From NCBI GenBank assembly GCA_017548985.1, contig JAFYYW010000011.1:1-64000 (forward strand): DNA of 64,000 nt, written 5' to 3'. Below are positions 49,025-57,278 of this stretch, one piece after another. Numbering within the stretch: the first letter of the stretch is position 1; every line of letters starts with the position of its first letter. The notes beneath the pieces are model-generated. The model had not been told where the DNA came from and did not search any database. It was given only the letters and a program-made list of their open reading frames with translations. The stretch comes from Bacteroidales bacterium (GTDB lineage: Bacteria > Bacteroidota > Bacteroidia > Bacteroidales > UBA932). The position numbers were made by a program, and so were the translations under genes.

Positions 49025-50008
49025 TTATCTCGTCCGTCCGACGAGTTTGTCGGCGAAACGGCGGAGTCGCTCGTAGCGGACTCCCGAGCAGACCCTGGAG
49101 GCAGCCTCCAGGGCTTTCTCGTTTAGGTCAAGGATGGTCTGCTTGGCATCTTCCGCCACACCTAGCTCATCATATAAACCTTTGACCCTCATTATCTTGG
49201 ACTCTTTCTCCTCTGGAGAATCGACCGGCATCGACATGGCCTGGAGCAACGCGGTTCTCTGGGACGCGTCCGCTTTCTCAAGAGCCCGGATAGTCAGCCA
49301 GCTTTTCTTTGAGTTGACAATGTCTCCTCCAATTGGCTTACCGAAAACTTTCTCATCGCCGAAAGCGTCCAGGTAATCATCCGCCACCTGGAAAGCCAGA
49401 CCGAGATTATAGCCGTATCCGTAAAGGGAATCGCAATCCAGATCCGGAGCGCCGGCGATCAGGGCTCCCATCTTGGCGGAGCAGGCGATAAGGACGCCCG
49501 TCTTGAGGCCGATCATATTCATGTACTCGTCCATCGTGACATCGTCCCTGGACTCGAATTCCATATCATATTGCTGCCCCTCGCAGACTTGAGCGGCGGT
49601 TCTGGAGAAAAGCGCCAGGGCCTTCGCCGCCGACTTCTTAGGAGCTTTGGCGATGCGCGCGTAACTGTCGATACACATCACGTCGCCCGAGAGGATGGCC
49701 GTGTCGTGATCCCACTTCTTCCACACGGTGTCCACGCCGCGCCTCAAAGGAGACCTGTCCATAATGTCGTCGTGAATCAGAGTGAAGCTATGGAAAACCT
49801 CCAATCCGGCCGCAGGCTCGAGAATCTCAGGCTTGATCTTGTCCCTGAACAGGGAATATGTCACCAGGCAGAGCGTCGGCCGGAGCCGTTTCCCGCCGAT
49901 GGCGATCATATATCTGAGTGGATCATAGAGCCCTTTCGGCTCAGCCGTGAATTGTATCTCGTCGAATAGAGTCTCGATAGCCTTGTCGATTTTCTCCTGT
50001 CTTATCAT
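49025..50008 (-). CDS. Polyprenyl diphosphate synthase
   Basis: The enzyme condenses isopentenyl diphosphate onto allylic diphosphates in the cytosol, for quinone side chains or carriers. The 327-residue protein has the first aspartate-rich motif DDIMD (80-84, in LIHDDIMDRSPLRRG) and the second, DDYLD (210-214, in FQVADDYLDAFGD), plus GGKRLRP near the N-terminus. The residues before the first motif (FHSFTL) control chain length, but I cannot predict product length with certainty. It ends exactly where the GH13 fusion gene ends on the other strand, without a terminator between. Confidence 0.93.
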   Translation of the reverse strand: MIRQEKIDKAIETLFDEIQFTAEPKGLYDPLRYMIAIGGKRLRPTLCLVTYSLFRDKIKPEILEPAAGLEVFHSFTLIHDDIMDRSPLRRGVDTVWKKWDHDTAILSGDVMCIDSYARIAKAPKKSAAKALALFSRTAAQVCEGQQYDMEFESRDDVTMDEYMNMIGLKTGVLIACSAKMGALIAGAPDLDCDSLYGYGYNLGLAFQVADDYLDAFGDEKVFGKPIGGDIVNSKKSWLTIRALEKADASQRTALLQAMSMPVDSPEEKESKIMRVKGLYDELGVAEDAKQTILDLNEKALEAASRVCSGVRYERLRRFADKLVGRTR

Positions 50009-50082
50009 GTCGAAAGCTTATATCAATACTTGGTGGGACTGTAAAGTTACTCAAAATGGCATATAAATCCGAAGAAACTAGC

Positions 50083-50090
50083 TATTTTTG
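50083..50090 (+). promoter_or_regulatory. Candidate -7 box for the OPA transporter gene
   Basis: TATTTTTG matches TAnnTTTG. It lies only eight bases before the ATG at 50098, implying a very short leader, and falls inside the longer open frame starting at 50056. Confidence 0.4.
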
Positions 50091-50097
50091 TGGTGAG

Positions 50098-51447
50098 ATG
50101 AGCCTTTATTCTTTCTTCAGGATATCCAAGCCTTCGTCCGTCAAAGTGCCGGCGGAGGCGGTACAGGGTGAGTACCGCCGCTTGAGGAACCGCACCTTCT
50201 GGGGGGTGACAGCGGCTTATGCCCTTTATTATGTCTGCCGGATGGCGATGGCGGTAGTTAAGCAACCTCTGATTGACGGGAACATCTTGAACGCCGCGCA
50301 GTTAGGAATCATCGGCTCGGCTTTTTACTTCGTCTACGCGGCAGGGAAGTTCGCCAACGGTTTCATAGCTGACTACTGCAATATCAAGCGTTTCATGGCG
50401 ACCGGCCTCCTGGTTTCGACCGTGGTTAATCTCCTTATGGGAGTCTTGGGCCTGTCTTATGGTTGGTGGGGATTCTCTTCCGCCATCCTGTTTTTCGTGT
50501 TCGCCCTTGTCTGGGGAATAAACGGTTATTGCCAGTCGATGGGTGCTCCTCCCGGCGTGATCAGCCTTTCCAGGTGGTTCCCGCTGAACCGCAGGGGTAC
50601 ATATTATAGCATCCTCAGCGCCACACCCTATCTCGGCAAATCCATCTCGGTGTATGCGCTGGGCCTTGTCGTGGCGTTGATTGGTTGGGAATATGGCTTC
50701 ATATTCTCCGCGATTGCCGGAGTCATCGGGTCAACCATCATTTTGATATTCGTGTCTGACACCCCGGAGAACCGGGGACTTCCTTCAGTCCAGGAACTCT
50801 CCGGCGAGGAAATTCTCAAGACCGACACAATGCCCACCAAGGAACTCCAGAAGATGGTTGTCAAGCACCCGGGAATATGGATTATCGCCCTTTCCAGCGC
50901 TTTTGTCTATATTACCCAGCATGCCGTGAGTGAGTGGGGAGTGCTTTTCCTGCAGAAAGGGAAGGATTATTCACTGGTGTCGGCCACGGAGATAATAGCT
51001 TTCTCCGAGGCTTTCGGTATAGCCGGGACAGTTTTGGCCGGATGGTTGTCCGACAGGGTTTTCAAGGGAAACAGATTCATCCCGGTCCTGCTTTCGGGTA
51101 TTGTATGCCTCGCGTCTCTGGCAGGTTTCCTGCTTACCAGGGGCAGTTATGTGATGAATATAGTGTATGTGGCGACATTCAGCCTTTCGATCGGGGTGGT
51201 CTATTGCACCGTCGCGGGTTTGATGGCTCTCGATATTGTCCCTCGCAAGGCTACGGGATCCGCTCTCGGAATGGTCGGACTGGCGAGTTATGCCGCGGCG
51301 GGCATCCAGAACGTGATTAGCGGGTTTATGATCGGTTCAGGAGACTTCAATTTCCGTCCGGTTTCAGTGTTCTGGCTTGTCGCCTGTTTGCTCTCGTTCA
51401 TGATTCCGGTCCTTTCGTGGCGGCTCCTCAAGAGACAAACAATCTGA
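50098..51447 (+). CDS. MFS transporter of the organophosphate:phosphate antiporter (OPA) type
   Basis: The protein has 12 hydrophobic segments and the OPA/GlpT-UhpT hallmarks: YYVCRMAMAVVKQPLI in the first segment, GKFANGFIADYCNIKRFMA after helix 2, GINGYCQSMGAPPGVISLSRWF and RRGTYYSILS in the centre. Such transporters exchange glycerol-3-phosphate or hexose phosphate for phosphate; a UhpC-like sensor role is also possible. I use ATG 50098 (449 residues) because a candidate -7 box lies just before it; ATG 50056 would add 14 residues. Confidence 0.85.
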   Translation: MSLYSFFRISKPSSVKVPAEAVQGEYRRLRNRTFWGVTAAYALYYVCRMAMAVVKQPLIDGNILNAAQLGIIGSAFYFVYAAGKFANGFIADYCNIKRFMATGLLVSTVVNLLMGVLGLSYGWWGFSSAILFFVFALVWGINGYCQSMGAPPGVISLSRWFPLNRRGTYYSILSATPYLGKSISVYALGLVVALIGWEYGFIFSAIAGVIGSTIILIFVSDTPENRGLPSVQELSGEEILKTDTMPTKELQKMVVKHPGIWIIALSSAFVYITQHAVSEWGVLFLQKGKDYSLVSATEIIAFSEAFGIAGTVLAGWLSDRVFKGNRFIPVLLSGIVCLASLAGFLLTRGSYVMNIVYVATFSLSIGVVYCTVAGLMALDIVPRKATGSALGMVGLASYAAAGIQNVISGFMIGSGDFNFRPVSVFWLVACLLSFMIPVLSWRLLKRQTI

Positions 51448-51455
51448 TGTTTTAC

Positions 51456-51484
51456 TTGTATATTCCAAATAATCACTATATTTG
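51456..51484 (+). promoter_or_regulatory. Promoter of the 51515 gene and perhaps the reverse transcriptase operon
   Basis: TTG (51456-51458) is separated by 18 bases from TATATTTG (51477-51484), a near-ideal Bacteroidota promoter, 30 bases before the ATG. Confidence 0.65.
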
Positions 51485-51514
51485 AAGGAATCACCTGAAA
51501 CAGAGTTATCTATT

Positions 51515-52066
51515 ATGGGACTTTTAAAAGATCTTCTGAAAGGAGTGGCCGGAGACCTGGTGACCAAGGTCCAGCAGGCTGCCAATGCCGCCATGGCAGG
51601 TGCGGCGAATAATACCAGCTCATCCCAGCCCCATTCGGGCGGAAGAGGCAATTTCGTGGATTACGGCGATGATGACGCTCCCGTAAGGAGCGAAGCTGAG
51701 AGCCTTACTTATTTCGCCGGTATTCTCGCCACACACTTCCCTCAGTATAGTGTTCAGCGTAATGTGCCTGTCACGAACCTGGCCGGTTTCGCCGCTGATA
51801 CCTTCCAGCTCTACAAAACCCGTCCCACACAGGCCTATAAGGCGGAGTGGGGCCAGCCTTACACCTTCGTTCTTTCCGAGGGTGGAGCACCTAAGGGAAT
51901 AGTCATGCTGGGCTCCGGCCATAGCCATGACGCCAAAGTGAAGTACTTGATTTCCAGGATGTACGCCAAGAAACTCGGCCTCCCTTACATCAACTTCTAC
52001 ACACAGATGCCCAACAAGGAGGATTATGTGGTAGGGCGTATAAACAGATTCATGAACAATATCTGA
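51515..52066 (+). CDS. Hypothetical protein upstream of the reverse transcriptase
   Basis: The 183-residue protein starts at ATG 51515, after a good promoter; the open frame extends from a TTG at 51482. Residues 1-60 are a helix (MGLLKDLLKGVAGDLVTKVQQAANAAMAG, in part) followed by a low-complexity Ser/Gly/Asn linker. Residues about 68-183 look like a compact alpha/beta domain: YTFVLSEGGAPKGIVMLG, a polar GHSHDAKVKY stretch and YAKKLGLPYINFY. The last part resembles PD-(D/E)xK-like nuclease folds in which the catalytic set is not clearly conserved; this is only a resemblance. No signal peptide. The reverse transcriptase gene follows after a structured leader. Confidence 0.55.
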   Translation: MGLLKDLLKGVAGDLVTKVQQAANAAMAGAANNTSSSQPHSGGRGNFVDYGDDDAPVRSEAESLTYFAGILATHFPQYSVQRNVPVTNLAGFAADTFQLYKTRPTQAYKAEWGQPYTFVLSEGGAPKGIVMLGSGHSHDAKVKYLISRMYAKKLGLPYINFYTQMPNKEDYVVGRINRFMNNI

Positions 52067-52083
52067 TCCAGGAAAGAGGGGAT

Positions 52084-52192
52084 GCGGCCCTTTGGCCGCG
52101 CCCGCTGAGGATGAGGCATCGCCTGAATTTGTTTATGGCGTCGCGGGCCGCCAGGCGGTGTAAAGTCTCGTGAACCGCAACTTTGCGGATTC
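52084..52192 (+). other. Structured G+C-rich leader before the reverse transcriptase gene
   Basis: The 155-base gap 52067-52221 holds several hairpins: GCGGCC (52084-52089) with GGCCGC (52094-52099); CGCC (52120-52123) with GGCG (52137-52140); CCGC with GCGG (52148-52158); and CCGCA/TGCGG (52175-52179 with 52184-52188), extended by GAA/TTC. A one-mismatch -7 box, TGAATTTG, lies at 52124-52131. No T run follows the first hairpin. It may be a regulatory leader or a template RNA for the reverse transcriptase. Confidence 0.4.
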
Positions 52193-52221
52193 AAAATCAT
52201 TCCCCTTTTTCTTTTTCAAGG

Positions 52222-53424
52222 ATGGATAGCATAATGCGTCAAATCGAACGTCAGGAAGTCTGGGATGACTTCCTGGCGTATCGTTTGCGTAAAGGCCGTT
52301 TCACTTGGCACACCTTTGTCGAGGCGGATGACTTCGTCGAGGCGGAGAAATATCTTCCCGCCGCGAGGCGGGCTTCCGGCCCGGAAGGTCTTGGAATCCC
52401 TGTCCGGACTGTGATAAACAAGATGGGTTCCGGAAAGAAACGGATTGTGTATCAGTTTCCTCCTGACGAGAAGGCGGTTTTGAAACTGATCTCCTATCTT
52501 CTTTACCGCTATGACGACCGGTTCGCCTCAAATTGCTATTCTTTCCGTCGGGGGATGAGAGCCTGCGACGCCATTTACAAGATAAACAAGTCCTTGGAAG
52601 GCAGAAGTCTGTGGGCCTATAAGGTCGACATCCATGATTATTTCAACTCGATCTCCATTCCCATATTGTTGCCTGTCCTCAAAGAGGTTCTAGAAGATGA
52701 TCCTGACCTGTATTCATTTTTCCGGAGACTTCTGGAGGACGACCGTTCTATTAGTGGAGACACGTTGGTGAGTGAGAACAGGGGAGTGATGGCAGGGACT
52801 CCGACCGCCCCTTTCCTGGCCGATGTATACCTTATGGAGGTCGATCACTTTTTCGAGAGGGAAGGGATCCTTTATGCCCGCTATTCCGATGATATAATCT
52901 TGTTTGCCTCTGATTATGAGGAACTTCTGAGATATAAAGCCATATTGGGAGACTATTTCACCCGTTATCGGCTGGAGGTCAATCCTGACAAGGAGCATAT
53001 TTATATGCCTGGTGAGCCGTATGAGTTCCTTGGTTTCCGCAGCGACGGTACCAAAATTGGGGTTTCCGGCGCGACTATCAGGAAGATGAAGGGGAAAATC
53101 AGCCGGAAGGCGAGGTCCCTGAACCGTTGGGCCTCTAAAAAAGGGAAACCGAGAATCCAGGCGATGAAGGCTATGATCAATTGCTTCAACGCCAAATTCT
53201 TTGAGGGGGATGATCCCGATACGCTCTCTTGGTCGAGGTGGTTTTTCCCGGTGATCAACACAACCGAAGGGCTGGAGGAGATTGACCATTACCTCCAGGA
53301 TAATATCCGCTTTCTCGCCACAGGAAAGCACAACAACGCTAATTACCGTGTACGCTACGATGACCTCAAGACCCTCGGTTATCGTAGCCTGATTCATGAA
53401 TACTATAAATATAAAACGAAATGA
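52222..53424 (+). CDS. Stand-alone reverse transcriptase, unassigned group
   Basis: The start ATG at 52222 is preferred to the TTG at 52183, which would run into the hairpin leader. The 400-residue protein has the ordered RT motifs: KKRIVYQFPPDEKAVLKL (motif 1-2), SNCYSFRRGMRACDAI, the first catalytic Asp136 in AYKVDIHDYFNSI (motif 3/A), VMAGTPTAPFLADVYL (motif 4/B), the active site YSDD at 221-224 (motif 5/C), and LEVNPDKEH...YEFLGF (motifs 6-7). All catalytic aspartates are present. There is no maturase X or HNH domain and no integrase. Motif 4 differs from group II introns (QG..SP), retrons and diversity-generating elements (GN..SQ). Its stop overlaps the start of the GH130 gene by four bases. 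Confidence 0.85.
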   Translation: MDSIMRQIERQEVWDDFLAYRLRKGRFTWHTFVEADDFVEAEKYLPAARRASGPEGLGIPVRTVINKMGSGKKRIVYQFPPDEKAVLKLISYLLYRYDDRFASNCYSFRRGMRACDAIYKINKSLEGRSLWAYKVDIHDYFNSISIPILLPVLKEVLEDDPDLYSFFRRLLEDDRSISGDTLVSENRGVMAGTPTAPFLADVYLMEVDHFFEREGILYARYSDDIILFASDYEELLRYKAILGDYFTRYRLEVNPDKEHIYMPGEPYEFLGFRSDGTKIGVSGATIRKMKGKISRKARSLNRWASKKGKPRIQAMKAMINCFNAKFFEGDDPDTLSWSRWFFPVINTTEGLEEIDHYLQDNIRFLATGKHNNANYRVRYDDLKTLGYRSLIHEYYKYKTK

Positions 53425-54593
53425 TTCCCCATTACCCCAAAATCCTTAAGTTGACGCTTTTGTTGTCAATAGTTGTTGTGTCCGGGTGCGCCACTCGGTC
53501 CGGTTCCGATGTCAATCAGCTTCCTGTTTGGGCATTAGGCGGCTTCGAGCGACCGGAAGGAGCCAATCCGGTTATAAGTCCGGATGTTGATATGAAGTTC
53601 ATCTGTCCAATGGTTTCCGCTCCCGTCGGCTGGATGGAAAGCGACACATTCAACCCCGCTTCTGTTGAGATTGACGGAAAAATCGCTGTTATATTCCGGG
53701 CTGAGGACAACTCTGCTCAAGGTATCGGCACCCGAACCTCCAGATTGGGTCTCGCTTTATCAGATGATGGAGTCAAGATGGATATAGCGCCTGAACCTGT
53801 CATGTTCCCGGATGAGGATTCCGCGAAAGAATATGAGTGGCCGGGAGGATGCGAGGATCCTCGCGTCGCGGTGACCCAGGATGGCACCTATGTGATGATG
53901 TATACCTCGTGGAACAGGAAAGTCCCTCGTCTTTGTGTCGCCACTTCAAGAGATTTGAGGAATTGGACAAAACATGGCCCCGCCTTCGGGAACGCTTATG
54001 GAGGCCGTTTCAAAGACATGGCGTGCAAATCAGGATCTATTGTGACCGAGGTACGTGACGGACGCCAGGTGATCACAAAGATTGGCGGGAAGTATATGAT
54101 GTATTGGGGAGAGAGCATGGTCAATATAGCCGAGTCTGACGATCTCGTGAATTGGACACCGAGGCTCGGGCAGGACGGTGAGCTTTTGGGTGTCATGTTC
54201 CCGAGGGATGGTTTCTTTGACAGTGCCCTAACCGAGTGTGGACCGCCCGCTTTGCTCACGAAAGATGGTATCCTATTATTATATAACGGGAAAAACAGTC
54301 AGGGCGAGAAGAGGGATCCTCGCTATCCGGCCGGGACATATTCGGCTGGTCAGGTTCTCTTTGATTCCGCCAATCCTGAGATTATTCTCGAGAGGCTGGA
54401 CATCCCCTTTTTCAGGCCTATGGATGATTTTGAGAAAAGCGGGCAATATGCCGCCGGCACTGTTTTTATCGAAGGCTTGACCTTACATGACGGGAAATGG
54501 TATCTATACTATGGATGCGCCGATTCCCGTGTGGGTGTCGCTGTCTGTGACCCCGCCAACCCCGTCCCGGGGGATCCTGTCCCGCAGGATTGA
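53421..54593 (+). CDS. GH130-family lipoprotein, probable beta-mannosidase
   Basis: The 390-residue protein has a lipobox VSGC (Cys23). The five-bladed propeller of GH130 is indicated by FNPASVEIDGKIAVIFRAED, the motif GCEDPRVAV with the probable general acid Asp146, YVMMYTSWNR, KYMMYWGES and the C-terminal GTVFIEGL...YLYYGCADS. Cytosolic GH130 enzymes are mannoside phosphorylases, but secreted lipoprotein members characterised in Bacteroides are hydrolases acting on beta-1,2-mannosides, so hydrolysis outside the cytosol is more likely here. The ATGA overlap with the reverse transcriptase implies coupled translation. It precedes a SusC-SusC-SusD cluster. Confidence 0.85.
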   Translation: MIPHYPKILKLTLLLSIVVVSGCATRSGSDVNQLPVWALGGFERPEGANPVISPDVDMKFICPMVSAPVGWMESDTFNPASVEIDGKIAVIFRAEDNSAQGIGTRTSRLGLALSDDGVKMDIAPEPVMFPDEDSAKEYEWPGGCEDPRVAVTQDGTYVMMYTSWNRKVPRLCVATSRDLRNWTKHGPAFGNAYGGRFKDMACKSGSIVTEVRDGRQVITKIGGKYMMYWGESMVNIAESDDLVNWTPRLGQDGELLGVMFPRDGFFDSALTECGPPALLTKDGILLLYNGKNSQGEKRDPRYPAGTYSAGQVLFDSANPEIILERLDIPFFRPMDDFEKSGQYAAGTVFIEGLTLHDGKWYLYYGCADSRVGVAVCDPANPVPGDPVPQD

Positions 54594-54620
54594 TTTGATA
54601 TACTTATTTGATTGAATTGT

Positions 54621-54653
54621 GTACTCATGCCTTGACGGGTGTGAGTACTTTCG
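54621..54653 (+). terminator. Hairpin after the GH130 gene, with an overlapping near-consensus -7 box
   Basis: GTACTCATGCC (54621-54631) pairs with 54638-54648 (11 bp, two G-T pairs), followed only by TTTCG, so termination would be weak. TACTTTCG at 54646-54653 is one mismatch from TAnnTTTG, 41 bases before the next ATG, so the hairpin may regulate the SusC operon. Confidence 0.45.
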
Positions 54654-54694
54654 CGATGTTGATTATTGTAATCATTTATTAACAACATAATTTA

Positions 54695-57253
54695 ATGAGA
54701 AGCAAGAGACTATCGCGAATCGCGCTTGTGCTGCTCTCGACCTTTGTGTCGATGGCGACGCTTCATGCGCTAGGACCCTTCAGCGTCTCGGGTCGAGTAC
54801 TCGACGAGGAAGGGAACCCTCTAGTTGGCGCTTCTGTCTCCGCGCGAGGCACCACAGCCGCCACTGTCACTGATGTTGACGGTGGATTCCGGCTGGATCT
54901 GCCGTCCGGAGCTGAGAAGCTGTTTGTTTCAATGCTTGGCCAGGAAGATGTTGAGATTCCGCTGGTCGAGGAAAAGACTTGGTACGATGTCCGCATGGCC
55001 GAGAATCCCCAGCAGCCACTCGAGTTGGTCGCTGTCGGTTACGGTACGCTGGACAAGAGGGAGATAACCTCTTCCCTCACCAAGGTATGCGGCGAAGGGC
55101 TCCTTGAGCGCGCCTCCGCGTTCAATGTTACCCAGGCTCTGGCTGGGAAGGTCGCCGGTTATTCGGTGCACAACACCTCCGGCCGTCCTGGTGGCACCAA
55201 CACGGTGTACGTGCGCGGCAGGGGGAACAGTGGAGTTTCACCCGCGCCCCTCTATGTCGTGGATGGCATCGCCGGAGTTGACATTGACATGATCAATCCT
55301 GCTGACATCGAGTCAGTTGTGGTTCTCAAGGACGCCGCGGCCACCGCTATCTACGGAGCCAATGGGGCTAATGGTGTTATCCTTGTCACGACAAAGACCG
55401 GAAAGGATCAGAACGGAGTATTCACTTATTCCGGATCTGTCGGTCTGAGCCAACCCACCCCTGGTTACAAGGAGCTGGAGAAGACATATGAGAACGCTAT
55501 CTCCCATGGGCACAACCTTTCTTTCTCAAAGGCGAACGAAAGGAATTCTGTCTATGCTTCCCTGGGCTACAAGTCCTTCGGTGGCATAGTTCCCAAGACT
55601 AACGCTGACCGTCTTAACACAGCCCTCAATTTCAACTCCAAGATCAACGAGTGGCTTGACGTCAGATTCGGCGCTGATTTCAGCACCCGTACGGAAATGA
55701 GAGGTGATCTTGTTTTTGATGATCTGGCTTACAAGACTATCACGTCTTCCGTGAGCTCATCCGCCAGCGCGGACCGTCTCGCGATTATGGATGGTTACGA
55801 CTATACCACAATGCTTGATAAGGCTGCCTACCGTCAGAAAGACCAGCAGGTGCTTCTGAACGGAGCTGGAGATATTCATCTGGCTAAGGGACTCGTGTTC
55901 ACCGTCAGGGGCGACTACCGTACGAATAACTATTCATTCGGCCAGTCCGCTCCCGGAGGAATCGCCGGTGCCACTGTCGCCGACAATGGTTTCGCGAATA
56001 TCTCGAATTACGATGTGAACCGCTGGTCCAATGAGGATTATCTGACCTACAAGAAGGAATTTGGTGATGTCAAGACAACCTCTGTCCTCGGCGTCTCATT
56101 CTCCTCTCTCCAATATGAGAATTCTTATAGTGGTTCGACTGATTTCTCTGACAACCAGTACGAATTCTACAGGATGCAGGCCGGAACCGTTTATGATCAG
56201 GCGACGTCAGGCTATGACAAGAGATCTACCCGCTCAGTCTTCTTCAGGACGAATTGGGATGTCTCCTCCAGATATCAGTTCGGAGTTACCCTCCGTTATG
56301 ATTCGGCCTCGATTTATGGCTATGATAATATGAGCGGAATATATCCCGCTCTGTCAGCCGGTTGGGTCATCTCCCAGGAACCTTGGTTTGATTCAGCCAG
56401 GAACACGGTTGATCTGTTCAAGATCCGCGCAAGCTTCGGGTTTGCCGGCAACTCGGCTTTCCCTCTCGGAATCGGAAACGCCGGATTATCAAATAATTTG
56501 CAGTGGGAGGATTCCCGTCAGCTCGACTTGGGTCTCGATCTTTCCTTCTGGGGGAACAGGCTCAATTTCTCCGCTGACTTCTACACTATCAACACAAAGA
56601 ATCCTTTCCTGAATGTCTTGACGTCCTCTGAGACAGGTATCGTATCCCAATACAAGAACCTTGGGGAAATCAGCAACAGCGGACTCGATGTGACTCTTAA
56701 CGCCCGTCCGGTCGACAACCGCGACTTCCAGTGGGATGCCACATTGTTGTATTCCCTGAACACATCCAAAGCTGTGGAGATAGGTGGAAAGGTCGACTAT
56801 TCCATGAGCCCTATCTCATCTGTGGAAGGGGAGGAACTTAATACTCTTCTCAATGCCGGAGGCACCACTCCTCATCATGAGATCAACTTCGTGAACAGTT
56901 TTTCCTTGAAGGGTCTCACCCTTATGGTGGACCTTATGGCCAAGGCCGGCTTCTGGACATACTGTGACGCGTGGAACACAAAGGAGCCTTATGACGCTAA
57001 GTTCGCTTTCAAAGGCAACTACATGAGATTGAGGAATATATCCTTGACTTATGACTTTGGACGCGATGTGTTGAAGAAAGACGGTTTCTTCCGCGGAATC
57101 AAGGTTGGTGTCCAGGCTGAGAACCTGTTCACTTCCTCTGGAGTTCCTTCCATTGACCCCGAAGATTTCATCTGGGACGGCAAGATCGGCGTCGCAGGAG
57201 GTGCCTATCCTCGCCCCAGGACCATATCGGGTACGTTGAAACTCACTTTCTAA
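54695..57253 (+). CDS. Short SusC-type TonB-dependent transporter
   Basis: The 852-residue protein is about 150 residues shorter than ordinary SusC proteins. It has a signal segment (to about residue 26), the beta domain SVSGRVLDEEGNPLVGASV, the plug motifs VAVGYGTLDKREITSSL, NTVYVRGRGNSG, LYVVDGI and VLKDAAATAIYGANGANGVI, and a barrel ending in LKLTF. Compared with the next gene it lacks roughly 70 residues between the plug and the first barrel strands (HGHNLSFSK follows almost directly) and has other shortened loops. Frame and ends are intact, so it is a compact variant, not a broken copy. No SusD follows it directly; the next gene is a second SusC. Confidence 0.9.
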   Translation: MRSKRLSRIALVLLSTFVSMATLHALGPFSVSGRVLDEEGNPLVGASVSARGTTAATVTDVDGGFRLDLPSGAEKLFVSMLGQEDVEIPLVEEKTWYDVRMAENPQQPLELVAVGYGTLDKREITSSLTKVCGEGLLERASAFNVTQALAGKVAGYSVHNTSGRPGGTNTVYVRGRGNSGVSPAPLYVVDGIAGVDIDMINPADIESVVVLKDAAATAIYGANGANGVILVTTKTGKDQNGVFTYSGSVGLSQPTPGYKELEKTYENAISHGHNLSFSKANERNSVYASLGYKSFGGIVPKTNADRLNTALNFNSKINEWLDVRFGADFSTRTEMRGDLVFDDLAYKTITSSVSSSASADRLAIMDGYDYTTMLDKAAYRQKDQQVLLNGAGDIHLAKGLVFTVRGDYRTNNYSFGQSAPGGIAGATVADNGFANISNYDVNRWSNEDYLTYKKEFGDVKTTSVLGVSFSSLQYENSYSGSTDFSDNQYEFYRMQAGTVYDQATSGYDKRSTRSVFFRTNWDVSSRYQFGVTLRYDSASIYGYDNMSGIYPALSAGWVISQEPWFDSARNTVDLFKIRASFGFAGNSAFPLGIGNAGLSNNLQWEDSRQLDLGLDLSFWGNRLNFSADFYTINTKNPFLNVLTSSETGIVSQYKNLGEISNSGLDVTLNARPVDNRDFQWDATLLYSLNTSKAVEIGGKVDYSMSPISSVEGEELNTLLNAGGTTPHHEINFVNSFSLKGLTLMVDLMAKAGFWTYCDAWNTKEPYDAKFAFKGNYMRLRNISLTYDFGRDVLKKDGFFRGIKVGVQAENLFTSSGVPSIDPEDFIWDGKIGVAGGAYPRPRTISGTLKLTF

Positions 57254-57278
57254 ATCCTAACCTCAAGAGTTAATACGT

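Noticed and set aside
52067..53424. A group II intron or retron
   Set aside because: There is no maturase or HNH domain and no domain V-like hairpin, and the leader is short and lacks an obvious msr-msd pair of inverted repeats; a retron cannot be excluded without structure analysis.
52067..54593. A diversity-generating retroelement
   Set aside because: The RT motif 4 is not of the GNxxSQ type, no accessory Avd-like gene is present, and I found no template/variable repeat pair with adenine-specific differences near it.
54695..57253. The short SusC as a pseudogene
   Set aside because: The frame, signal, plug motifs and terminal phenylalanine are intact; no frameshift or early stop is present.
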